Below are positions 22,303 to 30,802 of a DNA stretch of 48,426 nucleotides, in pieces. The translations under genes were made by a program, and so were the position numbers. The stretch's first letter is position 1. The number at the start of each line of letters is the position of its first letter. Source of the DNA: a virus. The notes beneath the pieces are model-generated. The model did no database searches, was not told the DNA's origin, and saw only the letters and a list, made by a program, of their open reading frames with translations. The DNA lies in IMG/VR virus record IMGVR_UViG_3300047323_000302, positions 1-48,426 of that record. One strand, given 5' to 3'.

Positions 22303-22351
22303 TATAATGGGGACAAACTGCCCGCCCCTACTCTCTGGGGGCGGGTTTTTT
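22303..22351 (+). ncRNA. Possible very short RNA: TATAAT box followed by terminator
   Basis: A perfect TATAAT lies at 22303-22308, with a weak -35 (CTGATT, spacer about 18). It would start transcription near 22315. An intrinsic terminator follows: CCCGCCCC (22321-22328) pairs with GGGGCGGG (22338-22345), then six T's. The transcript would be about 36 nt. It may instead be only the terminator of the promoter at 22142 with a chance TATAAT. Confidence 0.4.
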
Positions 22352-22413
22352 GTTTGTGAGGATTGGCTATTCTGAGTTTGCTGCTGGAGCCGCTGTAGGC
22401 TGCAACAGTGGCC

Positions 22414-22449
22414 GTCTGGTCCGTTCTGCCCACACGGGGCGGACCGGAC
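22414..22449. repeat. Imperfect inverted repeat after the membrane-protein gene
   Basis: GTCTGGTCCG (22414-22423) and CGGACCGGAC (22440-22449) pair with one mismatch, loop 16. It starts just beyond the leftward stop codon at 22451 but lacks a T-run; it may protect the 3' end of the portal-operon mRNA. Confidence 0.5.
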
Positions 22450-22450
22450 G

Positions 22451-22714
22451 TTAAATTCCCCCTATCCGGTTAGGACACGGCTCATGAGCTTCTACGAGGA
22501 TTTCATTGCAGAGGGCCATGCCTGCGCTGGGTGCCTGGAGTTCTTTTTCGAGGAAGCGGTGGACGGCGTGCTGCATGGGGTCGGATACCCGCGCCTGTGC
22601 TCGCGGTGCCAGCGGATCGAAGAACAGCACCACTTGCAGGAACAGCAGAAAAATCCCGTAAATCAGCGCCCAGCACACAAGCCCCGCCGCAAAAATTAGC
22701 GCCCATTTCTTCAT
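22451..22714 (-). CDS. Small membrane protein at end of portal operon
   Basis: 87 residues. Residues 4-33 are one long hydrophobic segment (WALIFAAGLVCWALIYGIFLLFLQVVLFF) after MKK. The rest is soluble with two cysteines (ALCNEILVEAHEPCPN). Its ATG overlaps the portal stop (ATGA), so it is translationally coupled. An overlapping rightward frame (22484-22699) is rejected because this one has coupling and a convincing membrane segment. It is a candidate holin or spanin-like protein, but there is no adjacent endolysin. Confidence 0.6.
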   Translation of the reverse strand: MKKWALIFAAGLVCWALIYGIFLLFLQVVLFFDPLAPRAQARVSDPMQHAVHRFLEKELQAPSAGMALCNEILVEAHEPCPNRIGGI

Positions 22715-24909
22715 TGGCCTTGCCCCATTTGAACCACGTTACCCGGTGTCGTTGGCGGCTGTCCGCCCTGTGACGTCGCGCCCGGACCGGTCGATGGTCC
22801 GGCCTGTGGCGGTTTCTGGTTGTTGTTTGCGCCTTGCGGGCCTTGCTGCTCGGGCGGGGTTGGCCCACCGCCCGGCACCGCAGCACCAGCGCCTTGCGGC
22901 GGCTGATTCATTTGCATGATCGACGGCAGCGAACTGGCGAAGGCGTCCGTGATGTCCACGCGATCATCGAGGCGTTGAACCAGTTGGGACGCGATCCACT
23001 CAGGTTTGATACCTGGCACCTGCATGAGAAACGGCGCGATCTGCTGCATGTTCTGGATTTCTGCGGCCTTGTTCGGACGTCCGCTCGATCCCGCGCGGAC
23101 AGTCAGGGTCAGGTCTTTGGCGATCTGTTCGCGGCTCAGCTCTGGCCACAGCGCGCCCGGACCGGCAATCTCCGTCGCCGTTTCGGGCGATAGCTCGCTC
23201 AGCAAGATATGGCTGGCTGCCTGCGCAATGGCCGTCAGGAAGTCGTCCAAGTCGTCGGCATTGCTCCCCTGCGCCGTCATACGCGACGATTCGGCAATAC
23301 TTGACTCGGTAGCAGTGCTACTGCTTGTACCGCCTAGATTCGCTTCCTGCGAGCCCACAGCCTTGAGCACGTCCTCCATCGACGAGTTGACTTCGTACAG
23401 CTGCGGGTCAATGGGCGAGTAAGGTACACGCTGTAGCACGCTGTCGATGGGTGTCCCCGGCGGCAGGCCAGACAGTTCGACCAACGTGTGCGCACTGCTC
23501 CCTGTTAACGCTTGTTTGTCCGGTTCGTCCAGCAGTCCGCGCGCGACCGCATGCTTTGGCCGCGCCGCGTCCCGGTGCTCCTTCAAGCGCTGGCGGGCGA
23601 CGTTGTGCTCTACCTGCATGTTGCGCATCAGGAACACGTCGGACGGTGGGAAAATGCACTCTTCGTCCTCAGTGGCGTTGAACACCAGCACGAACCACGG
23701 CCAAAAGGTTTCAATGGCCAGCGGCGGCGGTGCAGGCTTGACCACAAAGTCAGGGAAGCCTTCGCACAGGGTCATGGTCATGCCCGTGGCCTTGTCGTAC
23801 AGCTCGTACACGGCGCACTGGCTGCCCTCGGCGCGCTTGCTCTCGGTGCCGTAGATCAGCTGTTGAGTCGCCGCGTTCTGTCCGCCGGACGTGTAGCCCG
23901 TGAAGTTCTGGCCGATGTCGATGCCATAGACCTCTTTCACGTCGTCCGGGGTCAGCATGTACTCCTGCGCCACCCAGCGCGCGCCCACGAACCCCACCAG
24001 CTGGCGGCAGCACGGATCAACGATCAGGGTTGTTGCACCTGGGAACTCAAAATCGAGCCCTTCCTTGACCAGCACTTGCTCCTGCTCCTGAATCGCCGTC
24101 GCCATGGAAAACAGCTCAGCGGCTTGGGCGTCGTCCTTGTCGATCTTGTCAGCTTGCAGCGCCAGATTGATGCGCTCAGCGCGGCGTGCGGGCTGGGTTA
24201 CGTCAGTCACGCGCTCAACGTCACCGGGCAACTTCTGCATCAGCCGGTGATAGCCCAGCTTGCAGTAGCCCACGCCCGTAACGACGGTCCGGCGGACCAG
24301 CTGTTTCATGCTGGTTTTGAACGGAATCTGCTGCTCTTGCACCTGCCACTCGTAAACGATTTCCAGCGTCTTGCCGATCTTGTCCGCCTGCATCCGCCGC
24401 TCCATGCCTTGCTGCACGTCTTGCAGGAAGGCTTGCGCCATGGCCATCGCCTGCGGCGGCACCGGCAGCGGCTGGCCCGTCATCGGGTCCACCTGATTCA
24501 TCGCCTGCTGCGCCTGCATGATCGATTCGGGGTTGCCGTCCCACATCTTGAAGTCCAGCGACTTGCGCCGCGTGGCAATGGTCGTCGGGTTTTTCGCGTA
24601 GAGCCCGGCAACCTTCTGGTTCACCTGACGCAGCGTGATGTTGCACACATAGCGGGTGTCTTCTTCCTGCTGCTGGGGCCATTGCTTGCCTTGGGAAAAG
24701 GCCATGTCGTCGCGCATGCGCTTGAACACGGGCGCCCATTTGGTCTTGGCCTTCTTGATGCGGCCCATCCACTGCCGGACCAAGGCACGCTCAGCCTCGT
24801 TCGCATCGCCCTGCGGACTGGCGGACGGCTGCGGCTGTCCGCCTTCTTCCGGGCTAGGGGGAGGCGGGGTTGTCTCCCCCGGCAGCGGTTGGTCTTCATT
24901 CGTTTGCAT
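22711..24909 (-). CDS. Portal protein (P22 gp1-like)
   Basis: About 732 residues, the usual length of P22-type portals. Typical features are an N-terminal helical region (ALVRQWMGRIKKAKTKWAPVFKRMRDDMAFSQG), KQWPQQQEEDTRYVCNITLRQVNQKVAGLYAKNPT, a central part with FVGARWVAQEYMLTPDDVKEVYG, and a Pro/Gly/Gln-rich C-terminal tail. The N- and C-terminal tails are low complexity. ATG 24909 has AAGG 8 nt upstream. It follows the terminase gene, as in most tailed phages. The dodecameric portal forms the packaging and ejection vertex. Confidence 0.85.
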   Translation of the reverse strand: MQTNEDQPLPGETTPPPPSPEEGGQPQPSASPQGDANEAERALVRQWMGRIKKAKTKWAPVFKRMRDDMAFSQGKQWPQQQEEDTRYVCNITLRQVNQKVAGLYAKNPTTIATRRKSLDFKMWDGNPESIMQAQQAMNQVDPMTGQPLPVPPQAMAMAQAFLQDVQQGMERRMQADKIGKTLEIVYEWQVQEQQIPFKTSMKQLVRRTVVTGVGYCKLGYHRLMQKLPGDVERVTDVTQPARRAERINLALQADKIDKDDAQAAELFSMATAIQEQEQVLVKEGLDFEFPGATTLIVDPCCRQLVGFVGARWVAQEYMLTPDDVKEVYGIDIGQNFTGYTSGGQNAATQQLIYGTESKRAEGSQCAVYELYDKATGMTMTLCEGFPDFVVKPAPPPLAIETFWPWFVLVFNATEDEECIFPPSDVFLMRNMQVEHNVARQRLKEHRDAARPKHAVARGLLDEPDKQALTGSSAHTLVELSGLPPGTPIDSVLQRVPYSPIDPQLYEVNSSMEDVLKAVGSQEANLGGTSSSTATESSIAESSRMTAQGSNADDLDDFLTAIAQAASHILLSELSPETATEIAGPGALWPELSREQIAKDLTLTVRAGSSGRPNKAAEIQNMQQIAPFLMQVPGIKPEWIASQLVQRLDDRVDITDAFASSLPSIMQMNQPPQGAGAAVPGGGPTPPEQQGPQGANNNQKPPQAGPSTGPGATSQGGQPPTTPGNVVQMGQGQ

Positions 24910-24922
24910 GGCGCGCACCTTG

Positions 24923-24940
24923 AGTATTCAAGTAAATACG
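24923..24940. repeat. Family A palindrome, copy 7
   Basis: AGTATTCA-AG-TAAATACG (7/8 and 7/8) in the 35-bp gap between the terminase stop and the portal start, placing a control point in front of the portal gene. Confidence 0.75.
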
Positions 24941-24944
24941 TACT

Positions 24945-26555
24945 CTAGTGTAGATAGCGGTCGCCCTTCTCCGGGTTTTGGCGGCGCAGCCGCTCAGCGC
25001 TCTGCAAGATCCACTGGATCGAGCCGGACTGCGCCTGCCGGACGGCGGGCTGGGCGTTGTTGGGGCGGTGCAGGGTGTCGAGTGACAGACCGATCAGCGC
25101 CAAGAAGTCCACAAAGTCGTCATTGGCGCCGTTGGGGAAATTCAGCAGCTGGTCTATCGCGTCCTCGTACCAGGGCGCGAACTTGGGCAGGAACACCTTG
25201 CCCATGGCCCAGCGACCAGCAATCGCTTGGGCGCGGGTCTGCTTGTCCTTGGACGGCACGCGCTCGTCGATACTGATGTAGGTCTTTTCCTCGTTCATCC
25301 GCTTGCGCAGAAACGGACCGAGGGACAGCGAAATGTGCCCACGTTCCGCCGTCCACAGCAGCGGCTTGTGGCGCTGCATCAGGTCGAGCATGCCCTCCAC
25401 CTGTTGCTCGGCGTCGAGTTGCCGCCAGACCAGATCCGGCAATACCCAAATGTTGTCGTCCAGATCCACACCGACCACGCCCATGCAGGTAGGGTCGCGG
25501 TTCGCCGCCAGACTGACCGCGTGGTCGGATGCGGCGTAGTAGCGCAGCTGTTTCGGCAGCTGGTGCGCGTTGTAGCCGTGAATCCCGGCGCGCTTGAATA
25601 AATTCCCCTCGGGGGGTGAGGGGCGGCCCATGTATTGAGCCGAAAAGCCCGCCGGGTCCAAGCGCCGCATTGATTCTAGAAACGCTTGCGGCGTCCTTTC
25701 GGGCCAGAGGATTTCCCCCGGCTCGCGGCCCATCGGGTCGTTGTCTTCGGCAAAAGCCGGAATGTTGATGACGGTCCACTTCGCGGCTTCGTCCGCGTCA
25801 TAGTAGGGATTGCGCGGATTGGTCAGGCGCCCCACCAGATCGTCCTCATGCCAGCGGGTCATGCAGATGACCACGCGGCCTTGAACGCCCATGAGTCGGG
25901 TCATGGCCACCTGAGAGAACCACGTCCAGATTTGATCCCGAATGATCTTGCTGCGCGCTTCCTCGGAATTTTTCAGGATGTCGTCGATCACCAGCAGGTC
26001 AGCACCCTTACCGGTCAAACCGGCGTTGCGCCCGGCGAAGGTCAGCACGCCGCCGCTGTTGGTCTGGATGCGGTCCGCCGCCGCGTTGCCTCGCCGCAAG
26101 CTGATACCGGGGAACACTTGCTGATAGAAGGCGCCGCGCATGATGTGCCGACATTCCCGGCCAAACTCAGTGGCCAGATCGTCGCCGTAGCTGGTGACGA
26201 TGGTTTGCCGGTAGGGATCGCGTCCGGTGAACCACGTCGGAAACTTGCGGCTGACCAGCTCGCTTTTGCCCACGCGCGGCTGCATGCACACGATCAGGCG
26301 CAGAATCTCGCCACGCTCCACCGCCATCAGCTGGTCGCAGAGAAAGCGGTGGATCTTGTGGGCGTCGTAGCGAGAGGCGGCGGGGTTGTCCGGGTCCAGC
26401 GGGTCCGGCATGGACAGCTGGGTGTACATCAGCAAATCGTCCTGGCAGCCGCGCAAGGTGAGCAGGCGCTTGGCGGCGAACAGCTTGCGCTCGTAATCCG
26501 CCACTTCGCGGTCCGCCGCTTGCTGTGCTGCCCGGATCTGCGCTGGTGTACTCAT
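24945..26555 (-). CDS. terL: Terminase large subunit
   Basis: 536 residues; packaging ATPase and headful nuclease. The ATPase shows Walker A (QPRVGKSE, residues 92-99), Walker B (DLLVIDD, 186-192) and a coupling motif region (VVICMTRWHEDDLVGR). The nuclease half has acidic residues in YAASDHAVSLAANRDP, an internal GVVGVDLDDN and a late ANDDFVDFL, consistent with an RNase H-like fold. No good Shine-Dalgarno is visible at ATG 26555. Located upstream of the portal gene. The putative small subunit is about 5 kb away, beyond the fibre genes. Confidence 0.9.
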   Translation of the reverse strand: MSTPAQIRAAQQAADREVADYERKLFAAKRLLTLRGCQDDLLMYTQLSMPDPLDPDNPAASRYDAHKIHRFLCDQLMAVERGEILRLIVCMQPRVGKSELVSRKFPTWFTGRDPYRQTIVTSYGDDLATEFGRECRHIMRGAFYQQVFPGISLRRGNAAADRIQTNSGGVLTFAGRNAGLTGKGADLLVIDDILKNSEEARSKIIRDQIWTWFSQVAMTRLMGVQGRVVICMTRWHEDDLVGRLTNPRNPYYDADEAAKWTVINIPAFAEDNDPMGREPGEILWPERTPQAFLESMRRLDPAGFSAQYMGRPSPPEGNLFKRAGIHGYNAHQLPKQLRYYAASDHAVSLAANRDPTCMGVVGVDLDDNIWVLPDLVWRQLDAEQQVEGMLDLMQRHKPLLWTAERGHISLSLGPFLRKRMNEEKTYISIDERVPSKDKQTRAQAIAGRWAMGKVFLPKFAPWYEDAIDQLLNFPNGANDDFVDFLALIGLSLDTLHRPNNAQPAVRQAQSGSIQWILQSAERLRRQNPEKGDRYLH

Positions 26556-26570
26556 TGGGGCTGGCCGTTA

Positions 26571-26588
26571 AGTATTTACGTAAATACG
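26571..26588. repeat. Family A palindrome, copy 8
   Basis: AGTATTTA-CG-TAAATACG (8/8 and 7/8), 16 bp upstream of the terminase start codon and after the stop of the holin-like gene. Confidence 0.8.
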
Positions 26589-26609
26589 TAATAGCACAGT
26601 CCGTCGCAG

Positions 26610-26900
26610 TCAGGGCTTTTCCTTATCATCCGGGTGCGGGCTGCGGTCGTAGCGCTCCTTCACTTCCAGCACAATCAGGCGCTCGATGACTTGCCGCTGG
26701 TTGTCGCGCACCGCGTCCAGCAAGCTGATCTGGCGGACCACAAAAAACTGGATGCCGCCGACCACCAGCGACACCACCACCAGACCGCCGACCAGCTTAT
26801 TACCGAACTTGCTGGCAGCCTCGGACCGCTCCCGCAGTTCATCGAGTTGACGCTCAAAGTGCTTGAGGATCAGCTCGATGGACTCCGGGGTGAGGCTCAT
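26610..26900 (-). CDS. Holin-like coiled-coil membrane protein
   Basis: 96 residues: an amphipathic N-terminal helix (IELILKHFERQLDELRERSEAASKFG), one transmembrane helix (KLVGGLVVVSLVVGGIQFFVV), then a charged C-terminal coiled coil ending DKEKP. Its position just before terL fits the podovirus pattern of a small membrane protein near the packaging genes, and the size fits a class II/III holin. It overlaps the preceding gene (ATGA). No enzyme partner is visible nearby, so the holin call is tentative. Confidence 0.5.
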   Translation of the reverse strand: MSLTPESIELILKHFERQLDELRERSEAASKFGNKLVGGLVVVSLVVGGIQFFVVRQISLLDAVRDNQRQVIERLIVLEVKERYDRSPHPDDKEKP

Positions 26901-27424
26901 TTGCGGGCTTTCTTGCTCTTGGTGGCCACGGCGGACGGGGCCATCACGCCGGACGCCTGCATGGCAGCGAGCAAGCCGTTGTACTTGGTGGCCAGCTCGT
27001 CATGCGCCGCTACGGCGGTGTTGTACGCGGTGGCCAGCGTCACCAGATCCACCGTCGCTGGATCATCCACGGCCTGCGCTACAAGGGTGACTACAGGTTG
27101 CGCAGCGACTTGGGACAGTCCGGGCGGCAGTCCGCCGCCTTCCCCTTCCTTTACGTAGGTGGTCTGGAACTCGCAGTTGTACTCACCAATCGGCAGCGGG
27201 TACGGCGCGTCCGCTGGCCACGTCACGTCCGCCGACGTCTCGGTGATGGTCACGGCCAGATCCGGGAACTCGCGGCTGTAGGCCGTCAGGTACACGGTCT
27301 GGTCCGCCAGCAGGTCGTCCGCCGTCAGTGCAGGCACGAACGGAAAGGACACCGTGCCCCCGGCGGCGATTTCTTCGGTGGTGTCCGTGGTCAAGATCAC
27401 GGTGGGTTGGTTGATGTCGCTCAT
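26897..27424 (-). CDS. Virion-operon protein with beta-rich N-terminal domain
   Basis: 175 residues. The first 100 are strand-rich (TVILTTDTTEEIAAGGTVSFPFVPALTADDLLADQ, VTITETSADVTWPADAPYPLPIGEYNCEFQTTYV), like an Ig-like or fibre-associated domain. The rest is helical with a basic end (SAVATKSKKARK). It lies between the tail-fibre chaperone and the holin-like gene with overlapping stops and starts. Probably virion-associated; no family assigned. Confidence 0.55.
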   Translation of the reverse strand: MSDINQPTVILTTDTTEEIAAGGTVSFPFVPALTADDLLADQTVYLTAYSREFPDLAVTITETSADVTWPADAPYPLPIGEYNCEFQTTYVKEGEGGGLPPGLSQVAAQPVVTLVAQAVDDPATVDLVTLATAYNTAVAAHDELATKYNGLLAAMQASGVMAPSAVATKSKKARK

Positions 27425-27436
27425 TGGGTTGCCCTC

Positions 27437-27700
27437 TCAGATAATCCAGATGGATTGTTTGGCCTCAACGGCCAGCCCTAACGCCTCTTCCAGCTCGGCC
27501 ATGGTGATGCAGACCACGGAGTTGTCCGCCATGATCCAGTCCACCTCCCCGTCCGGCAGGTCGTTTTCCATGGCACGCAAGGTAATGACCATGCGCGCCT
27601 GACTGGCCTCGTCCGCCTGGAACACGTTGCCCATGCAGGTTTCCACGGTCAGGTGATCCATTTGCTCTTGGCGCGCGGCCTTGGCTTGCTCGCGGTTCAT
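27437..27700 (-). CDS. DUF4376-like tail fibre assembly protein
   Basis: 87 residues starting MNREQAKAARQEQMDHLTVE. The segment FQADEASQARM...WIMADNSVVCITMAELEEAL matches the DUF4376 pattern found at tail fibre C-termini and in short fibre-assembly proteins. Its ATG overlaps the fibre stop (ATGA, 27697-27700). Expected role: folding or tip completion of the adjacent fibre. Confidence 0.7.
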   Translation of the reverse strand: MNREQAKAARQEQMDHLTVETCMGNVFQADEASQARMVITLRAMENDLPDGEVDWIMADNSVVCITMAELEEALGLAVEAKQSIWII

Positions 27701-29667
27701 GGCGCAATCTCCGCGTCCGCCGTCCAGCTGAAATCGCAAGAGAAGCCCTGCGGTGCTGCGTTGATGGGCAAGACGGAAGCCAGCGCCGCGTAGGGGGTGT
27801 ACGCGTTGTACGAGGGTGCGCTGGAGTTGGTCAGCGCACTGGACACCGTGGCCATGGCCGGTCCTGTGCGCTTGAGGGTGCGAAAGGCGATGGTCCCGCA
27901 TTCGCCTGCCACGCTGCTGCCGTAGCCGCGAATGTAGCAGTCGCCGCGCTCGTAGTAGCGCTGGCACAGCTCGACTTGCAGGCCGAACGGAATCTGCTCG
28001 AAAGGCGTGGCAATCGAACCGCGCTCAAACTGAACGCCCGTCACCTGGAACTCGCCGCCGTCATTCCAGCCCGGAATGGCGCCGTAGCCACCCGGCATCA
28101 CGTTGCCCATCACGGCTACGTCAAAACTCACAATCATGGAGTTGTGCGCGACCATCGTTTTACCCACCATCGACGGAATGGTGACGGGCACGGTGTAGCG
28201 CTTCCAAACCGTGCTGATAGGCACTTTGATGCAGCCTATCTCTACGCCGGGCGAAGCCCCGGCGCCGCCGAAGTTCTGCCGCAGACGAATCCCCACCGAA
28301 CCGGCCACGGTGCGCCGGGCGTAGAAACTCACCACCGCCGGACCGGGTGGCACGCTTTGGCAGTTCTCGATGTGCTGGTAAAGGATCATCAGGCCGTTCG
28401 CGCCGCTGATGAGGCCCGCCATGGCGATGTAGCTGGTAATCCCGGCTTCGGCTTGGGGCAAATCACCAAACGTCACGCCGCGTTGCTGCGCGCCAGGCGC
28501 GGGAGCTGGCCCGAGCTGATTGGTCTGTATAACCCAGCGGTCCAAGCCATATTTGGCATCGTTTTGCGCGTAATTGATACCGTTGCCGCCGAAGCGCTGC
28601 GACATGTACATGTTGCCGTTGATGATGTAATTGCGCAGGGCGTAAGGCGCTTGCACCGTAGCCGAACCGCCCGGCCCGTAGGCGAACTGCTGTTGCTGCG
28701 CCGTCATCTGCGCTTGCAGATTGGCCATGTCCGTCGCCAGCTGCGCCGCGTCCGCGCTGCCGGGATTGATGACCGCGCCGAACAGCTTGATTGCCCAGGT
28801 GCCGGTGACGTTCAGCGGACGGGTTTCCGCCGCCAAGGACACCGAGGGGTTGACGTTGCCCGTGGTGCGAGTCATGTCGCCCTTGTTGCCATCCAGATTC
28901 AAGCCGGTGTTGCCGTAGTTTGGTCCGGCGTCCGCGTTGGCGCTGGAGGGCACAATCCCGTGGTTGTGGTCGGCCATCGCAGATGACTGAATCAAACCCA
29001 TGTTGATGCCGGACAAGTAGCCATCACCGCGCAAGAAACACGCACCCATCGAGCCTGCTGCCTTGCCGTTGTAGTCGGGGAGGCGGAAGGTTGTGGCGCC
29101 ATCGCCACCCGTGTAAGCGCCGCGCCAGACGGTCTGGGCCAACCAATCCGGGTCGTTGGCTACCGGCACGTTGCCCGCCTGAATCCCTGCCCACGCTTCG
29201 GGATACGTGGCGCGGCTGAGCAGCTGGCCGTCCGCCACGACAAACCCCGGCGGACAGGCTGCGCGCTTGGCGATCCAGAACACCGAGAACAGCGGAATGC
29301 TGTCCGCCCCCACCGGCTGCCAGAGCAACGTGGCATTGATATAGCCTTCAAATTTCCCGGTGGTGGTGTTGAAACGAAAATCACCGGGCTGTGGCGCTGC
29401 CGGACGTTGCGCCGTGGTCCCTTTGGGCACCTTGGCCGCACCGGTTGGCGAATCTTGCGGCACCTTCAAGGCCAGTTTCGCGTCCGTGTCCGCCGTGGAT
29501 TGCACGATGTCGCGCGCAGACGCTTGCGGAAACCCGCCCGGCGTCACACCGTCATGCACCACCTCGACCATCTTGCTGGTATCGACAGTGACCTCACCGA
29601 GTGCGCCGGTAAACACCGCTGTCTGCGACGTGGAACCCCGGCGCCGTTGTACCTGTTTGCCAGCCAT
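27697..29667 (-). CDS. Tail fibre with collar domain and carbohydrate-binding-like C-terminus
   Basis: 656 residues. The N-terminus (MAGKQVQRRRGSTSQTAVFTGALGEVTVDTSKM) is a common virion-attachment motif. A tail collar domain follows near residues 130-300 (PLFSVFWIAKRAACPPGFVVADGQ, TFRLPDYNGK, ADHNHGI). The C-terminal half (RNYIINGNMYMSQRF, QVTGVQFERGSIATPFEQIPFGLQVELCQRYYER) is a jelly-roll-like receptor module seen in many fibres. GGAGG lies 4-5 nt before the ATG. The chaperone gene follows. This is the likely host-range determinant. Confidence 0.85.
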   Translation of the reverse strand: MAGKQVQRRRGSTSQTAVFTGALGEVTVDTSKMVEVVHDGVTPGGFPQASARDIVQSTADTDAKLALKVPQDSPTGAAKVPKGTTAQRPAAPQPGDFRFNTTTGKFEGYINATLLWQPVGADSIPLFSVFWIAKRAACPPGFVVADGQLLSRATYPEAWAGIQAGNVPVANDPDWLAQTVWRGAYTGGDGATTFRLPDYNGKAAGSMGACFLRGDGYLSGINMGLIQSSAMADHNHGIVPSSANADAGPNYGNTGLNLDGNKGDMTRTTGNVNPSVSLAAETRPLNVTGTWAIKLFGAVINPGSADAAQLATDMANLQAQMTAQQQQFAYGPGGSATVQAPYALRNYIINGNMYMSQRFGGNGINYAQNDAKYGLDRWVIQTNQLGPAPAPGAQQRGVTFGDLPQAEAGITSYIAMAGLISGANGLMILYQHIENCQSVPPGPAVVSFYARRTVAGSVGIRLRQNFGGAGASPGVEIGCIKVPISTVWKRYTVPVTIPSMVGKTMVAHNSMIVSFDVAVMGNVMPGGYGAIPGWNDGGEFQVTGVQFERGSIATPFEQIPFGLQVELCQRYYERGDCYIRGYGSSVAGECGTIAFRTLKRTGPAMATVSSALTNSSAPSYNAYTPYAALASVLPINAAPQGFSCDFSWTADAEIAP

Positions 29668-29679
29668 AAAACCTCCGAT

Positions 29680-30489
29680 TTAAGCGACAGAACCCCAGTC
29701 GTCCGAGGCGCCCACGGCCTCATAGACGTACCCCCAGTCTTCAATCAAAACCTGCATCACCTGCACCGATCCGGCGATTTTGATGACCACCTTTTTCCCG
29801 CTGGCGATGGCCGGGGTAAACGTGACCGTGCTGCCCAGCACCGAATAGGCGGACGGCGGCAGCAGTGCCCCATCCACATGCACGTCGATAAATTCCTCGT
29901 CCGTGACTGCTACCGGCAGGACATAGCTACCGGTCGAGGCGGACGTGGTGAACTCGATGGTCAGCGGGGACAGTGCGTCGATGGCGTCCGCCATCTGCTC
30001 GTAGTAGTACCTGGCCAAGTCGGCAGCGGCCTCGGCGGTGGCTTCGGATTCATCAGCGGATTCGGCGCTGTCGAGCGCGTCATTGGCGGAATCCTCGGCG
30101 GCAGCGGCGCAGGCGCAGGCCTGATCGCGGCACAGCGCCGCCGCATCCCGTGCGGCTTCGGCTTCATCGGCAGCGGCTTCGGCCTCGTCCTTGATCGCCT
30201 CAATCTCAACGATCCCGGCGTCAATCACTTCTTGCGCGGCGTTCGCTGCGTCGTTGCTGATTTCGGTGTAAGCGTCGTCCGTTAACTGGTCCTGTCCGAC
30301 CGAATCGTTTGCCAGCTTGCCGTCATCGCGCTGGATCTCAGCCAGTCGCGCTTGCGTTTCGTCCAGGGCGACCTCAACCGCATTGAATTCCGCGTCCAGA
30401 TTGAAACCCTGAATCGGCTTGCTCGGGTTGTTGGATGATTCCGAACCAAAGACGTGTTGGCGATCATAGGGCTCTGGCACGCGGCTCAT
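29680..30489 (-). CDS. Fibre-associated protein with Ala/Glu coiled coil
   Basis: 269 residues. The N-terminal 70 (YDRQHVFGSESSNNPSKPIQGFNLDAEFNAVEVALDETQARLAEI) resemble a particle-anchoring domain. A long Ala/Glu/Asp coiled coil follows near 85-170 (AEAAADEAEAARDAAALC, ADESEATAEAAADLARYYYEQ), then a small beta domain (FIDVHVDGALLPPSAYSVLGSTVTFTPAIASGKKVVIKIAG) as in T7-type fibre necks. It shares its anchor motif with the next upstream gene. Probably a trimeric neck fibre linking the tail to the receptor-binding fibre. Confidence 0.7.
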   Translation of the reverse strand: MSRVPEPYDRQHVFGSESSNNPSKPIQGFNLDAEFNAVEVALDETQARLAEIQRDDGKLANDSVGQDQLTDDAYTEISNDAANAAQEVIDAGIVEIEAIKDEAEAAADEAEAARDAAALCRDQACACAAAAEDSANDALDSAESADESEATAEAAADLARYYYEQMADAIDALSPLTIEFTTSASTGSYVLPVAVTDEEFIDVHVDGALLPPSAYSVLGSTVTFTPAIASGKKVVIKIAGSVQVMQVLIEDWGYVYEAVGASDDWGSVA

Positions 30490-30758
30490 GGCTTGGCCTC
30501 CAGCGCCGACAAGCGCGCGTCAAGGCTGCCGATCTGGTCCGCCAGTCCCAAGTCGAGCTGGTCCGGCCCCACCGAATCGTTGGCCAGTGTTCCGCTGTCG
30601 TTCTGGATGCGCGCGAGGCGCTGCTGCAAATCCGTGAGGGCAGCCTGAATCGCGTCCAGTTCGGCATCGAGCGCTGTACCGGGCGCAGGTTTCGCCGCGT
30701 GATTGGCTTCCCAATCCGTGAAGGAAAAGCGGCGCTGGTAGAGGGGTGTGGTGGGCAT
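30486..30758 (-). CDS. Short paralogue of the fibre anchoring domain
   Basis: 90 residues, first gene of the leftward fibre-terminase-portal operon. It shares an order of motifs with the N-terminus of the next gene: LDAELDAIQAAL / LDAEFNAVEVAL, RIQNDSGTLANDSVGPDQL / EIQRDDGKLANDSVGQDQL. It ends after a short coiled coil. Its stop overlaps the next start (ATGA). It may form an extra ring or adaptor on the tail; duplication of the anchor is inferred. Confidence 0.65.
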   Translation of the reverse strand: MPTTPLYQRRFSFTDWEANHAAKPAPGTALDAELDAIQAALTDLQQRLARIQNDSGTLANDSVGPDQLDLGLADQIGSLDARLSALEAKP

Positions 30759-30802
30759 GACGACACCTCGTTTCTTGGATGTCGTCAGTGTAGCAATCTG
30801 TA

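Larger units (their letters stand above)
21969..22450. other. Long non-coding control region of the maintenance island
   Basis: No convincing gene. It contains a family B site (22120), a rightward sigma70-like promoter overlapping a family A site (22142-22169), a perfect TATAAT followed within 40 bp by a strong terminator (22303-22351), and an imperfect inverted repeat (22414-22449) after the leftward membrane-protein gene. The stretch 21970-22110 holds nothing further that I recognise. Confidence 0.6.

Noticed and set aside
22251-22433. Leftward 60-codon frame in the control region
   Set aside because: It reads through the terminator hairpin and promoter elements, with an Arg/Pro-rich translation typical of GC-rich non-coding DNA.
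22484-22699. Rightward 71-codon frame with two CxxC pairs
   Set aside because: It has a fair Shine-Dalgarno, but is antisense to a membrane protein gene coupled to portal translation, and its C-terminus is low complexity.
23512-24948. Long rightward frame antisense to the portal gene, and similar long frames opposite other structural genes (4792-5775, 8500-9408, 17717-19090)
   Set aside because: His/Arg/Leu-rich shadow translations opposite well-supported genes; long antisense frames are expected in GC-rich DNA.
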